From DASVBE01 sp963770375 (lineage in GTDB: Bacteria > Actinomycetota > Actinomycetes > Streptosporangiales > Streptosporangiaceae): a stretch of 64,000 nucleotides of DNA. The notes beneath the pieces were generated by a model. That model searched no databases, was not told where the DNA came from, and saw only the letters and a list, made by a program, of their open reading frames with translations. The translations under genes were made by a program, and so were the position numbers. The DNA lies in assembly GCA_963770375.1 (NCBI GenBank), contig CAVYPM010000029.1, positions 248,001 through 312,000 on the forward strand, written 5' to 3'. This document shows positions 34,707 to 44,192 of this stretch, one piece after another; position 1 is the first letter of the stretch, and each line of letters starts with the position of its first letter.

Positions 34707-35414
34707 CTACCAGGGCAGCGGGCCGTCGGCGTCGAAGTAGCCGCCGGTGGGTCCGTCCGGGCCCACCTGCGCCATGCGCACGATGATCCCGGCGCCCTGC
34801 TCGACGGTCTGGTGGCCGGTGTTCGCGTTCAGGTCGGTCTTGGTGAAACCGGGCTCCACCGCGTTGATCCGCATCTGCGGGAACGCCTTCGCGTACTGCA
34901 CGGTGATCATGTTGACCGCGGCCTTCGACGCCGGGTAGGCCACGCCCGGGTAGGCGTACGCCCGCGTGCCCGGGGTCGCGAGCCGGGTGAGCGAGGCCAG
35001 CCCGCTGCTGACGTTGACCACGACCGGGGCGGCCGAGCGCTGCAGCAGCGGCAGGAACGCGTGCAGGACCCGCACCATGCCGAACACGTTCGTCTCGAAC
35101 GTCCGCCGCATCATCCCGGCGGTCACCCCGGCGGCGCCGGTGACGCCGCCCGCGCCCATCTCCTCCTGGATGCCGGCGTTGTTGACCAGCACGTCCAGCC
35201 CGCCCTGGGCCTCGATCGCGGCCACCGCGGCCGCCACCGACGCGTCCTTGGTGACGTCCAGCTGAACCGCCCGCGCGCCCAGCTCCGCCGCGGCCCGCCG
35301 CCCGCGCTCTGCGTCCCGGCTGCCGGCGTACACCGTGTGGCCCGCGGCCACCAGCCGCCGGGCCGTCTCGAAGCCAAGCCCCTTGTTCGCCCCCGTGATC
35401 AGGATTGCCGTCAT
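34707..35414 (-). CDS. Short-chain dehydrogenase/reductase
   Basis: A 235-residue classical SDR. Seen: ILITGANKGLGFETARRLVA (cofactor motif), AGSRD (NADP preference likely), LDVLVNNAGIQ, VVNVSSGLASL with the catalytic Ser, and YPASKAAVN supplying the Tyr-x-x-x-Lys pair; then VEPGFTKTDLN. ATG 35414 gives the family start. Only 24 bases separate it from a divergent MerR regulator, which most likely controls it. The convergent end lies 22 bases from the ECF41 gene. Substrate unknown; similar enzymes reduce carbonyls in xenobiotic or redox-stress responses. Confidence 0.92.
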   Translation of the reverse strand: MTAILITGANKGLGFETARRLVAAGHTVYAGSRDAERGRRAAAELGARAVQLDVTKDASVAAAVAAIEAQGGLDVLVNNAGIQEEMGAGGVTGAAGVTAGMMRRTFETNVFGMVRVLHAFLPLLQRSAAPVVVNVSSGLASLTRLATPGTRAYAYPGVAYPASKAAVNMITVQYAKAFPQMRINAVEPGFTKTDLNANTGHQTVEQGAGIIVRMAQVGPDGPTGGYFDADGPLPW

Positions 35415-35431
35415 AGCCCCGACGCTAGAAT
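35405..35431 (+). promoter_or_regulatory. Likely promoter of the MerR gene (leaderless)
   Basis: TTGCCG (35405-35410), 15-bp spacer, TAGAAT (35426-35431), then GTG 35439 seven bases on. This predicts transcription starting at the start codon. The -10 lies in an AT-rich near-palindrome (CTAGAATTTAGAG) shared with the divergent SDR promoter. Confidence 0.5.
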
Positions 35432-35438
35432 TTAGAGC

Positions 35439-35969
35439 GTGCTCGAAGTCAAACCACCGCCCGTCCCCCCTCGCGGCGTGAGCATCGCCGAGGCCGCGAG
35501 ACGTACCGGCGTCAGCGTGCACACCCTGCGCTACTACGAGCGGGCCGGCCTGGTCGTCACCCCGGTCGACCGCACCGCCAGCGGCCAGCGCCGCTACCAG
35601 CAGCTCGACCTGGACTGGATCAACGTCTGCACCCGGCTGCGGGCCACCGGCATGCCGATCAGGACCATCCGGCGCTACGCCGAGCTCGTCTCCGACGGCC
35701 ACGGCAACGAGAAGGACCGTCTCGCCCTCCTCGAGTCCCACCGCGTCGAGGTCGTCGCCCGGCTCGCCGAACTCCAGGAGAACCTCGAGCTCCTCGACCA
35801 CAAGATCGGCGTCTACCGCGGCCGGATCGCCGCGGGCGAAGCCGACCATCCCTGGGCGCCGAGCCGCCAGGGAGGTATCACCGCCGCTGATATCTCCTCG
35901 TTATCCGCTGGGCTTCCAGGAGGTGACAGTGGCGCACGTTCTCAGGAACGTGACGCTCCGGCCGGGTGA
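35439..35969 (+). CDS. MerR-family transcriptional regulator
   Basis: A 176-residue MerR-type activator. Seen: the N-terminal winged helix with SIAEAARRTGVSVHTLRYYE, RAGLVVTPVDRTASGQRRY, and the helical dimerisation coil ALLESHRVEVVARLAELQEN, LELLDHKIGVYRGRI. No effector-binding cysteines of the metal or redox-sensing types are present, so the effector is unknown. The C-terminal 30 residues are Ser/Gly-rich and overlap the start of the next small gene. GTG 35439 agrees with the promoter position. Probably regulates the divergent SDR. Confidence 0.9.
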   Translation: MLEVKPPPVPPRGVSIAEAARRTGVSVHTLRYYERAGLVVTPVDRTASGQRRYQQLDLDWINVCTRLRATGMPIRTIRRYAELVSDGHGNEKDRLALLESHRVEVVARLAELQENLELLDHKIGVYRGRIAAGEADHPWAPSRQGGITAADISSLSAGLPGGDSGARSQERDAPAG

Positions 35970-36173
35970 TTCGATTTATATCGGGATCCCGGTGCGCACC
36001 GGGCCCTGCGGGGAGAGATCCGGCTGGACCAGCAGGACAGCTTCCTGGTCAGGGAACGGTTCCTCTCCTTCACCCACACCGTGTCCCTGCCGTTCACCCC
36101 GGACGGGGGCCACCTGATCCTGCACGCCCTCAGTCATCCGGGCGGGACGGACGCGTTCTGCGTCAGCCAGTAA
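35929..36173 (+). pseudogene. Small beta-rich hypothetical protein, frameshifted
   Basis: GTG 35929 is five bases after AGGAGG, a strong ribosome-binding site. The first frame reads VAHVLRNVTLRPGDSIYIGI, PVRTGPCG. One missing G in the GGGG run at 36010-36013 moves translation to EIRLDQQDSFLVRERFLSFT, HTVSLPFTPDGGHLILHALS, HPGGTDAFCVSQ, stop 36171-36173. Rejoined length about 81 residues, all strand-like, two cysteines. I recognise no family. It overlaps the 3' end of the MerR gene and may be co-transcribed with it. Confidence 0.45.
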
Positions 36174-36272
36174 CCAGTCAGGCCAGGCCCGGGGCGGCCG
36201 CCGCGAAACCCCCGCGCGTATCCACTCGCGTGTGCGCGATGATGCCAGTGTGATCAGCGTGGATCAGACGGA

Positions 36273-37557
36273 GTGAGCCGGGTCGCCGAGCTCATTGCGC
36301 CGTCGCGGCTGGGCCGCAGCTTCCGCTGGCTGCTGGCCTCGACGTGGGTGACGAACCTCGGCGACGGGATCACGCTGGCCGCCGGGCCGCTGCTGGTCGC
36401 GTCGCAGAGCCGCAACCCGCTGGCCGTGGCGTCGGCCGCGTTCCTGCAGCGGCTGCCGTGGCTGATGTTCGGCCTGTACGCCGGGGTGGTCGCCGACCGG
36501 CGCAACCGGCGCGCGATCATCGTGGTCACCGGACTGGCCCGGGTAGGCATCCTCGTGCTGCTGACCGCGTCGATCGTGACCCACATGGTCGGCATCGCGG
36601 TGGTGCTGGCGGCCCTGTTCCTGTTCGGGGTGTGCGAGACCTTCGGCGAGACCACGACCACCACCCTGCTGCCGATGCTGGTGGACAAGCCGGACCTCGG
36701 CATCGCGAACTCACGGGCCTTCGCGGGCATCGTCGTGTGGAACCAGATGGCCGGCCCGCCGGTGGGAGCCGCCCTGTTCGCGGTCGGGATGGCGCTGCCG
36801 TTCGTCACCGAGACCGTGTGCGTGCTGGCCGGGGTGCTGCTGCTCATCCGGGTCCGGCTGCCCGCGCACGGCATCCGCGGGGAGCACGGCCGGGTACGCG
36901 ACGACATCCGCGAGGGCTGGCGCTGGCTGTGGGCACACGCCGCGGTGCGGACGCTGGCGATCACGATCTTCACCTTCAACGTGACGTTCGGCGCCGCGTG
37001 GTCGGTGCTCGTCCTTTACGCCCGCGACCGGCTCGGCATGGGCGAGCTCGGATTCGGTCTCATAACCACGGCGATGGCGGTCGGGGGCTTGATCGGGATC
37101 TATGGGTTACGGCTGGCTGGAGCGGAACGTGCGCCTCGGCGTCATCATGCGCGGGGGGCTGATCATCGAGACCCTCACCCACCTGGCCCTGGCCCTGACC
37201 CGCTGGGCCTGGTTCGCGCTGATCGTCTTCACGATCTTCGGCGCCCATGCCTTCGTCTGGGGCACGGTCTCCACCACCGTGCGGCAGCGGGCGGTGCCGG
37301 AGAACTTCCAGGGCCGGGTCGGCAGCGTCTATCTCACAGGCATGATCGGCGGTCTCGTGATCGGCGCGGCCCTGGGCGGTGTGGTGGCCTCCGTCTGGGG
37401 GATCACCGCGCCGTTCTGGTTCGCCTTCGCCGGGTCGGCCCTCATCCTCGTGCTGATCTGGCGGTCCCTGCTGCAGATCGCCCACGCCGACGAGCAGGCC
37501 CGCGGCCAGCCCGCCGCCGTGCTCACTCCGGGCGCGGGTTCCAGCGAAACCGCCTGA
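36273..37557 (+). pseudogene. MFS transporter (enterobactin-exporter-like), frameshifted
   Basis: Starts at GTG 36273 (weak ribosome-binding site). The first frame covers helices 1-8: RWLLASTWVTNLGDGITLAA, LFGLYAGVVADRRNRRAIIV, CETFGETTTTTLLPMLVDKP, FNVTFGAAWSVLVLYARDRL. At about 37100 one extra base shifts to YGWLERNVRLGVIMRGGLII, FGAHAFVWGTVSTTVRQRAV, NFQGRVGSVYLTGMIGG and the last helices, stop 37557. Rejoined length about 427 residues, normal for the MFS_3/EntS-type family. The 3' end overlaps the convergent ABC permease gene by 35 bases. Confidence 0.75.
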
Positions 37558-38311
37558 CCCCCACCACGGCGCCGACGACCCCCCACCCGGCCAGCACGGC
37601 AAGGTGCGTCCAGGCCAGACCGGGCCCGGTGAGGGCGCCGAGCAGCGCCTGGTTGAACGGCCGGATCGGCAGCACCCCGGAGACCGAGTTCAGCACCGCC
37701 GAGTGAATCGGCAGGTACGTCCCGGACAGGAAGAGCAGCGGGAACAGCACGAGCTGCACGACCGCCGGCGCCGCTTCCGCGTTGCGGACCAGGGAGGCGA
37801 CGGCCACGCCGAGCCCGCAGAAGCAGGCGGCGCCGACCGCCAGCGTGACCGCCAGGGCCAGCCAGTGGGCCGGCCGCGGTGCGCCGAACAGCGCGCCGAT
37901 GCCGATGATCAGCGCCACGTCGGTGACCGCGACCACCAGGCAGTGCGCCAGCAGGCCGAGGAAGTACAGGCTCGCCGGGAGCGGCGTCGCCCGGACCCGC
38001 TTGAGGATGCCGTCCTGGCGGCGCATGGCGAGCACCACCGCGAGCTGGCCGTAGCACGTACCGATCACCGACAGCGCCGCGATCGTTGGCATGTAGTACG
38101 CAACCGGGGTCCGCCCGTAGAAGTACGAGCTGGCCGTTCCGCCGCGCATCAGCAGCCCGAGAACGGTCATGAACACGACCGGGAAGGCGAACGTGAACAC
38201 GGCGTTCTGCGTGTTGCGCCAGAACGACAGCTGCTCGTAGCGGATCTGGTGCCACAGCAGCCTCACGGCGGGTGTGCGGGGACGCAGAGACGGCAATGTC
38301 GCGGTGCTCAT
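37523..38311 (-). CDS. ABC-2 type exporter permease
   Basis: A 262-residue integral membrane protein with six predicted helices of the ABC-2 (daunorubicin/DrrB-like) type. Seen: a cytoplasmic N-terminus (LLWHQIRYEQLSFWRNTQNA), FTFAFPVVFMTVLGLLM, the conserved MRRQDGILKRVRATPLP loop after helix 3, and FPLLFLSGTYLPIHS before the last helix. ATG 38311 overlaps the stop of the ATPase gene at 38308, so they are translationally coupled and form one exporter. Substrate unknown (drug, lipid or antibiotic). Confidence 0.92.
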   Translation of the reverse strand: MSTATLPSLRPRTPAVRLLWHQIRYEQLSFWRNTQNAVFTFAFPVVFMTVLGLLMRGGTASSYFYGRTPVAYYMPTIAALSVIGTCYGQLAVVLAMRRQDGILKRVRATPLPASLYFLGLLAHCLVVAVTDVALIIGIGALFGAPRPAHWLALAVTLAVGAACFCGLGVAVASLVRNAEAAPAVVQLVLFPLLFLSGTYLPIHSAVLNSVSGVLPIRPFNQALLGALTGPGLAWTHLAVLAGWGVVGAVVGVRRFRWNPRPE

Positions 38312-39234
38312 CGGGTGCTCCCTTCCTGGCCGGCCGCCCGGTCCGGGGCGGTCAGCCGCAGGTAGATGTCCTCCAGGCTGGGGCGCTCGACGGTGAGCTG
38401 GCGGAGCACCGTGCCCCGCCCGAGCGCCCAGCCGGTCAGCTGGTGCAGCACGGCGGTCGGCTCCGCCGCGTCGACCGTGACCAGCCCGTCGTCTGCGCCG
38501 GGCTGGACGGTCACGCCTGCCGGCAGATCGGCGGCCGTGCAGCCGTCGGGCAGCGCGAACGAGATCCTGGTCAGGGCGGTGTCGCGGCCGCCGATCCGGG
38601 ACGGCGGGCCCTCGGCCACGATCCGGCCGCTGGCCATGACCGCGACCCGGTCGGCGAGCTCCTGCGCCTCCTCCATGTAGTGGGTGGTGAGCAGGATCGT
38701 GGTCCCGGCGTCGCGGAGCGCCCGGATCGTGGCCCAGGCCTCCTGCCGGGCGGCGGGGTCGAACCCGGTGGTCGGCTCGTCGAGGAACAGCAGCCGCGGC
38801 CGGCCGACGACCCCGAGCGCCAGGTCGAGCCGGCGCTTCTGGCCGCCGGACAGCTTCCTGACCGTGCGCCGCTCGAGGCCGGCCAGCCCGGCCAGGCCGA
38901 TGACCTCGTCCACGTCCCGCGGCCGCGGGTAGTAGCCCGCGTTGCGGGCGATGGTCTCCCGGACCGTGAGGTACGGCTCGACCGCGATGTCCTGGAGCAC
39001 CACGCCGATCTGCTCGCGGAACTCGCGGCCGCGGGCCCGGTCGGCGGGGTCGATGCCGAGCACCGCGACCCGGCCCGCGTCTGCGGTACGGAAGCCCTCG
39101 AGGATCTCCAGCGTGGTGGTCTTGCCCGCGCCGTTGGGGCCGAGCAGGGCGAAGATCTCGCCCGGCTGGACGTTGACGCTCACCTCGCGGACGGCCTGCA
39201 CCTGGCCGTAGCTCTTGCGCAGGCCGTCGGCCAC
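38308..39234 (-). CDS. ABC-2 type exporter ATP-binding protein
   Basis: A 308-residue ATPase with Walker A LLGPNGAGKTTTLE, Q-loop VVLQDIAVEP, signature KLSGGQKRRLDLAL, Walker B LLFLDEPTTGFD, H-loop LTTHYMEEA, and a C-terminal DrrA-like domain (PSLEDIYLRL). GTG 39234 is the only usable start in the frame; no good ribosome-binding site precedes it and the frame extends upstream without ATG/GTG. The gene cluster is bracketed by a divergent sensor kinase/regulator pair at 40070-41944, the usual arrangement for cell-envelope-stress exporters. Confidence 0.9.
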   Translation of the reverse strand: MADGLRKSYGQVQAVREVSVNVQPGEIFALLGPNGAGKTTTLEILEGFRTADAGRVAVLGIDPADRARGREFREQIGVVLQDIAVEPYLTVRETIARNAGYYPRPRDVDEVIGLAGLAGLERRTVRKLSGGQKRRLDLALGVVGRPRLLFLDEPTTGFDPAARQEAWATIRALRDAGTTILLTTHYMEEAQELADRVAVMASGRIVAEGPPSRIGGRDTALTRISFALPDGCTAADLPAGVTVQPGADDGLVTVDAAEPTAVLHQLTGWALGRGTVLRQLTVERPSLEDIYLRLTAPDRAAGQEGSTR

Positions 39235-39352
39235 CAGGGCGGGCGGCGGGCCGGCCGGCGTGATCCGGGCCGGCGTGGCCGGGGCTGGCCCCGCCTGGCC
39301 CGGCCGGGCGGCGCCAGATTGGGCTACGCGGCCGGTCCTGAGGCCTGGATGG

Positions 39353-39910
39353 TCAGTTCGCGACGCACCGGACCTCCACGATCATGTCGAGCTGACGGGC
39401 GGCCAGGCCGCGGTAAGCGGTCACGCCGAAGGCCGTACGGTCCACGCGGACCGTGCCGCGGGCGGTGAATCCGCCGGGCGCGGCGCCGGTCAGCTCGGCC
39501 GCGATGGCGGCCGGCCGGGTGACGCCGCGGACGGTCAGCTGGCCGGTCAGGCCCGTGCTATCCGGCCCGGTGCCGTCCAGCCGCTGCGCCTCGAAGATGA
39601 TCACCGGGTGATGGTCCGTGTCGAGCAGCCGGGCGGAGCGGACGCTCGCGTCGCGCTGCGGGTTGCCGGTGCGGAAGCTCGCCGCGTCGATCTCGGCGTA
39701 GCAGCGCGCCTCGCCGGGCTCGCCGGTGACCTCGACGGCCCCGCCCCGGATCGCGAACGTGCCGCGTACCCGGCCGAGGCCGAACATGTGCCGGGTCCGG
39801 AACGTGACCGCGGACGAGGCCGGGTCGATCACGTACCGGCCGGGCCGGATCTCACTGAGCTGCTGCTGGGGTGTCTGTGTGGGGTGCGATGTGGTCTGCA
39901 TGCCGTCCAT
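39353..39910 (-). CDS. YceI-family protein
   Basis: A lipocalin-like polyisoprenoid-binding-fold protein of about 185 residues. Seen: GRYVIDPASSAVTFRTRHMF, GLGRVRGTFAIRGGAVEV, AEIDAASFRTGNPQRDASVR, LLDTDHHPVIIFEA, LTVRGVTRPA and VDRTAFGVTAYRGLAARQLD. No signal peptide is seen, unlike E. coli YceI, so it is probably cytoplasmic. The start is uncertain: ATG 39910, 39901 and 39991 are all in frame and none has a clear ribosome-binding site. YceI proteins bind long-chain isoprenoids such as quinone precursors. Same strand as the ABC exporter, 118 bases upstream of its ATPase. Confidence 0.88.
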   Translation of the reverse strand: MDGMQTTSHPTQTPQQQLSEIRPGRYVIDPASSAVTFRTRHMFGLGRVRGTFAIRGGAVEVTGEPGEARCYAEIDAASFRTGNPQRDASVRSARLLDTDHHPVIIFEAQRLDGTGPDSTGLTGQLTVRGVTRPAAIAAELTGAAPGGFTARGTVRVDRTAFGVTAYRGLAARQLDMIVEVRCVAN

Positions 39911-40069
39911 TTCACGGCCCGCGGCCCCTTCCCCGGCAGGCCCGCCGGTCGGGTCCTGGCCCGGCGAACGGCGGGTCCTGGCGCCCGGCATACGACTTTC
40001 GTAGGGTCCTGACCACCGGAAGGTTCCGCCGCCCGCCGCTCCGGGCCGAAGCTGTCATAACGTGACCTC

Positions 40070-41287
40070 GTGCGGCCAACCAGAGAATGGCTCGGAAGGC
40101 ACCGGGTCGCCACGTTCGTGGCGGTCACGGTCTTCTTCGTCGTGATCGACGTGCTGGCCACGCTCAGCGGCGCGACCTGGTGGCCGACCCAGCCGGGCAC
40201 GCTGGCCTGGGTCATGCTCGGGTTTCAGGTCGCGGCCTGCTCCTCGCTGGCGCTCCGGCGCCGGGCCCCGCTGGCCGTGGTAGCCATCCTGGGCGCCTTC
40301 ACCCTCGCGATCACGCTGCTGATCTGGCCGGCGGGCGCGCTGACGCCCGCGCACGAAGACAACATCTGGGCGCCGTACTCGACCATCCTCGCCGCCTACG
40401 GGCCGGTCCTGTGCTGCCGGGACCGCCGGACCGCGTTCACCGCGATCGGCCTGCTGGCCCTGGTTGTCGCCCGGCCGTGGCACGCGACACTGCTGATCAT
40501 CTCGATCGGCCTGGTCCGGACCCTGGTCGGGCCGCTGCTCGCGCTGTACTTCGAGGCCCGGCAGCGGCTGGTCCAGGCCCTGCGGGAGCGCGCGGAGCGC
40601 GCCGAGCGGGAGCAGCACCTGCTCGCCGAGCAGGCCCGTGACGAGGAGCGGGCCCGGCTGGCCGGGGAGATGCACGACATCGTCACCCACCGGGTCAGCC
40701 TGATGGTGCTCCAGGCCGGTGCGCTGCGGATGACCGCGCCCGACGAGGCGACCCGGCAGGCCGCGGAGGACCTGCGCGCGGCCGGCTGCCAGGCCCTGGA
40801 CGAACTGCGCGACCTGGTCGGCATCCTGCGCACGGCGCCGGAGGAGGACCAGGCCCCGCCCGCCCAGGGGCTCGCCGCCCTGGTCGCCGAGTCGACGGCG
40901 GTCGGCACCCCGGCCGAGCTGATCGAGGAGGGCGACCCCGCGCACGCCTCGCCGGTCGTCGGCCGGACCGCCTACCGGCTGGTCCGCGAGGCGCTGACCA
41001 ACGTCCGCAAGCACGCCCCGGGCGCGCGGGTGACCGTACGGGTCAGCTACGGCGAGGCGCAGGTCAGGATCTCGGTGCGGAACACCCGCCCGCCCGGCGG
41101 GCCGGGTGCGGCGGACGGGCGGGGCAGCGCGCTGGCCGCGACCGGATCCGGTCTTGGCCTGGCCAGCCTGCGCCAGCGCATCGAGCTGGTGCGCGGGACC
41201 ATGCACGCGGGGCCGGCGGCCGACGGCGGGTTCTGCGTCGAGGCCACCCTGCCCGCCTACGTGCCGACAGCGGAAACGGCGGTCTGA
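40070..41287 (+). CDS. Sensor histidine kinase, NarL-system type
   Basis: A 405-residue membrane kinase. Four to five membrane helices in residues 12-165 (HRVATFVAVTVFFVVIDVLA, WVMLGFQVAACSSLALRRRA, ILGAFTLAITLLIWPAGA, LLIISIGLVRTLVGPLLALY) lead into a coiled-coil (RAERAEREQHLLAEQARDEE). The dimerisation domain with phospho-accepting His202 in LAGEMHDIVTHRVSLMVLQA follows. The HATPase domain has the N box REALTNVRKHA and G2 box GSGLGLASLRQRI. GTG 40070. Only three bases separate its stop from the response-regulator start. Signal unknown; likely membrane-associated, given the absence of a large external domain. Confidence 0.92.
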   Translation: MRPTREWLGRHRVATFVAVTVFFVVIDVLATLSGATWWPTQPGTLAWVMLGFQVAACSSLALRRRAPLAVVAILGAFTLAITLLIWPAGALTPAHEDNIWAPYSTILAAYGPVLCCRDRRTAFTAIGLLALVVARPWHATLLIISIGLVRTLVGPLLALYFEARQRLVQALRERAERAEREQHLLAEQARDEERARLAGEMHDIVTHRVSLMVLQAGALRMTAPDEATRQAAEDLRAAGCQALDELRDLVGILRTAPEEDQAPPAQGLAALVAESTAVGTPAELIEEGDPAHASPVVGRTAYRLVREALTNVRKHAPGARVTVRVSYGEAQVRISVRNTRPPGGPGAADGRGSALAATGSGLGLASLRQRIELVRGTMHAGPAADGGFCVEATLPAYVPTAETAV

Positions 41288-41290
41288 GAC

Positions 41291-41944
41291 ATGATCAGGG
41301 TCGTGGTCGTCGACGACGAGCAGATGGTCTGCGCGCACCTGCGGACGATCCTCGGCTCGGCCGACGACATCGAGGTCGTGGACGAGGCGCACGACGGCGC
41401 GGCCGGTGTCGAGGCGGTCGTGCGCAGCCGGCCCGACGTGGTGCTGATGGACCTGCGCATGCCCGGCGTGGACGGCCTCACCGCGATCGAGCGGATCGGC
41501 GAGCTCGCCGCCAAGCCCGCGGTGGTCGTGCTGACCACCTTCGACGCCGACCAGTACGTGCTGCGCGCGCTGCGCGCCGGGGCGTCCGGCTTCCTGGTCA
41601 AGTCCACCCCGCCGGAGGACCTCATCGGCCTGGTCCGGGTCGCCGCCGAGGGGCACACCGTGCTGTCGCCCGCGGCGGCCCGCCGGCTGGTCGCCGCGTC
41701 CGGGGACCGCGAGCAGACCCGCGACCGGGCCCGCCAGCTGGCCGGGTCGCTGACCGGGCGGGAGGCCGAGGTGCTCGCCTGCCTGGGCGAGGGCCTGTCG
41801 AACGCGCAGATCGCACGGCGGCTGTACCTGTCCGAGGCCACGATCAAGGGCTACGTCTCCGCGGTGATGGACAAGCTCGGCTGCGCGAACCGGACCCAGG
41901 CCGGCCTGCTCGCCCACGACGCCGGCCTGGTGACCGGCCCGTGA
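41291..41944 (+). CDS. Response regulator, NarL/FixJ (LuxR-type HTH)
   Basis: A 217-residue regulator. Receiver domain: acidic pair in VVVDDEQ, phospho-acceptor Asp54 in VVLMDLRMPG, and the Thr/Lys positions in VVLTTFD and FLVKSTPPE. C-terminal LuxR-type helix-turn-helix: LTGREAEVLACLGEGLSNAQ, IARRLYLSEATIKGYVSAVM, DKLGCANRTQ. Partner of the kinase at 40070. The nearby ABC-2 exporter (37523-39234) is the most likely target by analogy with similar loci. Confidence 0.95.
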   Translation: MIRVVVVDDEQMVCAHLRTILGSADDIEVVDEAHDGAAGVEAVVRSRPDVVLMDLRMPGVDGLTAIERIGELAAKPAVVVLTTFDADQYVLRALRAGASGFLVKSTPPEDLIGLVRVAAEGHTVLSPAAARRLVAASGDREQTRDRARQLAGSLTGREAEVLACLGEGLSNAQIARRLYLSEATIKGYVSAVMDKLGCANRTQAGLLAHDAGLVTGP

Positions 41945-42039
41945 AACCGCGTGCGCCGAAGGCTCTCGTGGTCACCTTGGCGTGCCGGCGGACCCGGCCT
42001 GGGCCCTGGACGGCACGGCCCTGGCTGGCCTAGACACCC

Positions 42040-42057
42040 GGCTCGCGCCAACGAGCC
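42040..42057. terminator. Short hairpin between convergent operons
   Basis: GGCTCG (42040-42045) and CGAGCC (42052-42057) pair around CGCCAA, between the response-regulator stop (41944) and the ATPase stop (42111). Short, so only moderately convincing. Confidence 0.4.
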
Positions 42058-42110
42058 GTATCCCTAAAAGCGGGACGCGCTGAAACAGCGGCCGGCCTGC
42101 GAGACGGAGA

Positions 42111-43159
42111 CTACGGCTCCGGGGTGCCCGCCGAGGCCGGGACGGTCCCCGCACCGTTGCGGTGGAAGCTGAGCGGGTGATGGCAGGCGGCCATGTGGCC
42201 GTTGTTCCCGTACTCGACCAGCGGCGGTTCCTGCTGGGCGCAGATCTCGGTGGCGTAGCGGCACCGCGGGTGGAACCGGCACCCCGAGGGCGGCTGGATC
42301 GGGCTGGGCACGTCGCCTTCCAGCACGATTTGCTCACGCCGGTCCGACAGGTCGGGGTCGGGGATCGGGACCGCCGACAGCAGCGCCTCGGTGTAGGGGT
42401 GGATCGGCTTCTGGTAGAGCTCCTCGGCCGGCGAGACCTCGACGATCTTGCCCAGGTACATGACCGCGATCCGGTCCGAGACGTGCCGCACCACGCCGAG
42501 GTCATGGGCGATGAAGATATAGGTCAGGTCCAGCTCGTCCTGCAGGTCGTCGAGCAGGTTGATGACCTGGGCCCGGATCGACACGTCCAGCGCGGAGACC
42601 GGCTCGTCGGCGATGATCAGCCGGGGGTGCATGGCCAGCGCCCGGGCCACGCCGATCCGCTGCCGCTGGCCGCCGGAGAACTCGTGCGGATACCGGTTGA
42701 GGTGCTCGGGCGACAGCCCGACCAGCTCGAGCAGTTCCTCCACCCGCTTCTTGATCTTCTTGCGGTCGCCGTAGTTATGGATCTCCAGCGGGTCGGAAAT
42801 GATCGTGCCGACCCGCTTGCGCGGGTTCAGCGAGGCGTACGGGTCCTGGAACACCATCTGCATCTCGCGCCGGACGGGGCGCAGCGCGCGCCGCGACAGC
42901 TTGGAGATGTCGCGGCCCTCGAAGGTGACCGTGCCGCCGCTGAGCTCGTGCAGCCGGATGATGCACCGGCCGAGCGTGGACTTGCCGCAGCCGGACTCAC
43001 CCACGAGCCCCAGCGTCTCGCCCGCCCGGATCTCGAAGCTGACGTCGTCCACCGCGTGCACCCGGGCGACCTCGCGCTGGATGACGACGCCGTCCTTGAT
43101 CGGGAAGTACTTCTTGACGTGCTCGGCACGCAGCAGCACTTCCCGGTCGTCGCTCGCGG

Positions 43160-43163
<4 letters not shown>
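42111..43163 (-). CDS. ABC importer ATP-binding protein, OppF/DppF type
   Basis: A 350-residue ATPase of the second oligopeptide-type importer. Seen: Walker A VGESGCGKSTLGRC, MVFQDPYASLNPRKRVG, FSGGQRQRIGVARALAMHP, Walker B LIIADEPVSALD, FIAHDLGVVRH, and the C-terminal HPYTEALL plus CRFHPRCRYATEIC. ATG 43163 overlaps the upstream ATPase stop as ATGA. Because of a frameshift in that upstream gene, one reading frame happens to run through both, but the coupling overlap shows they are separate proteins. Confidence 0.93.
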
Positions 43164-44191
<1,028 letters not shown>

Positions 44192-44192
<1 letters not shown>

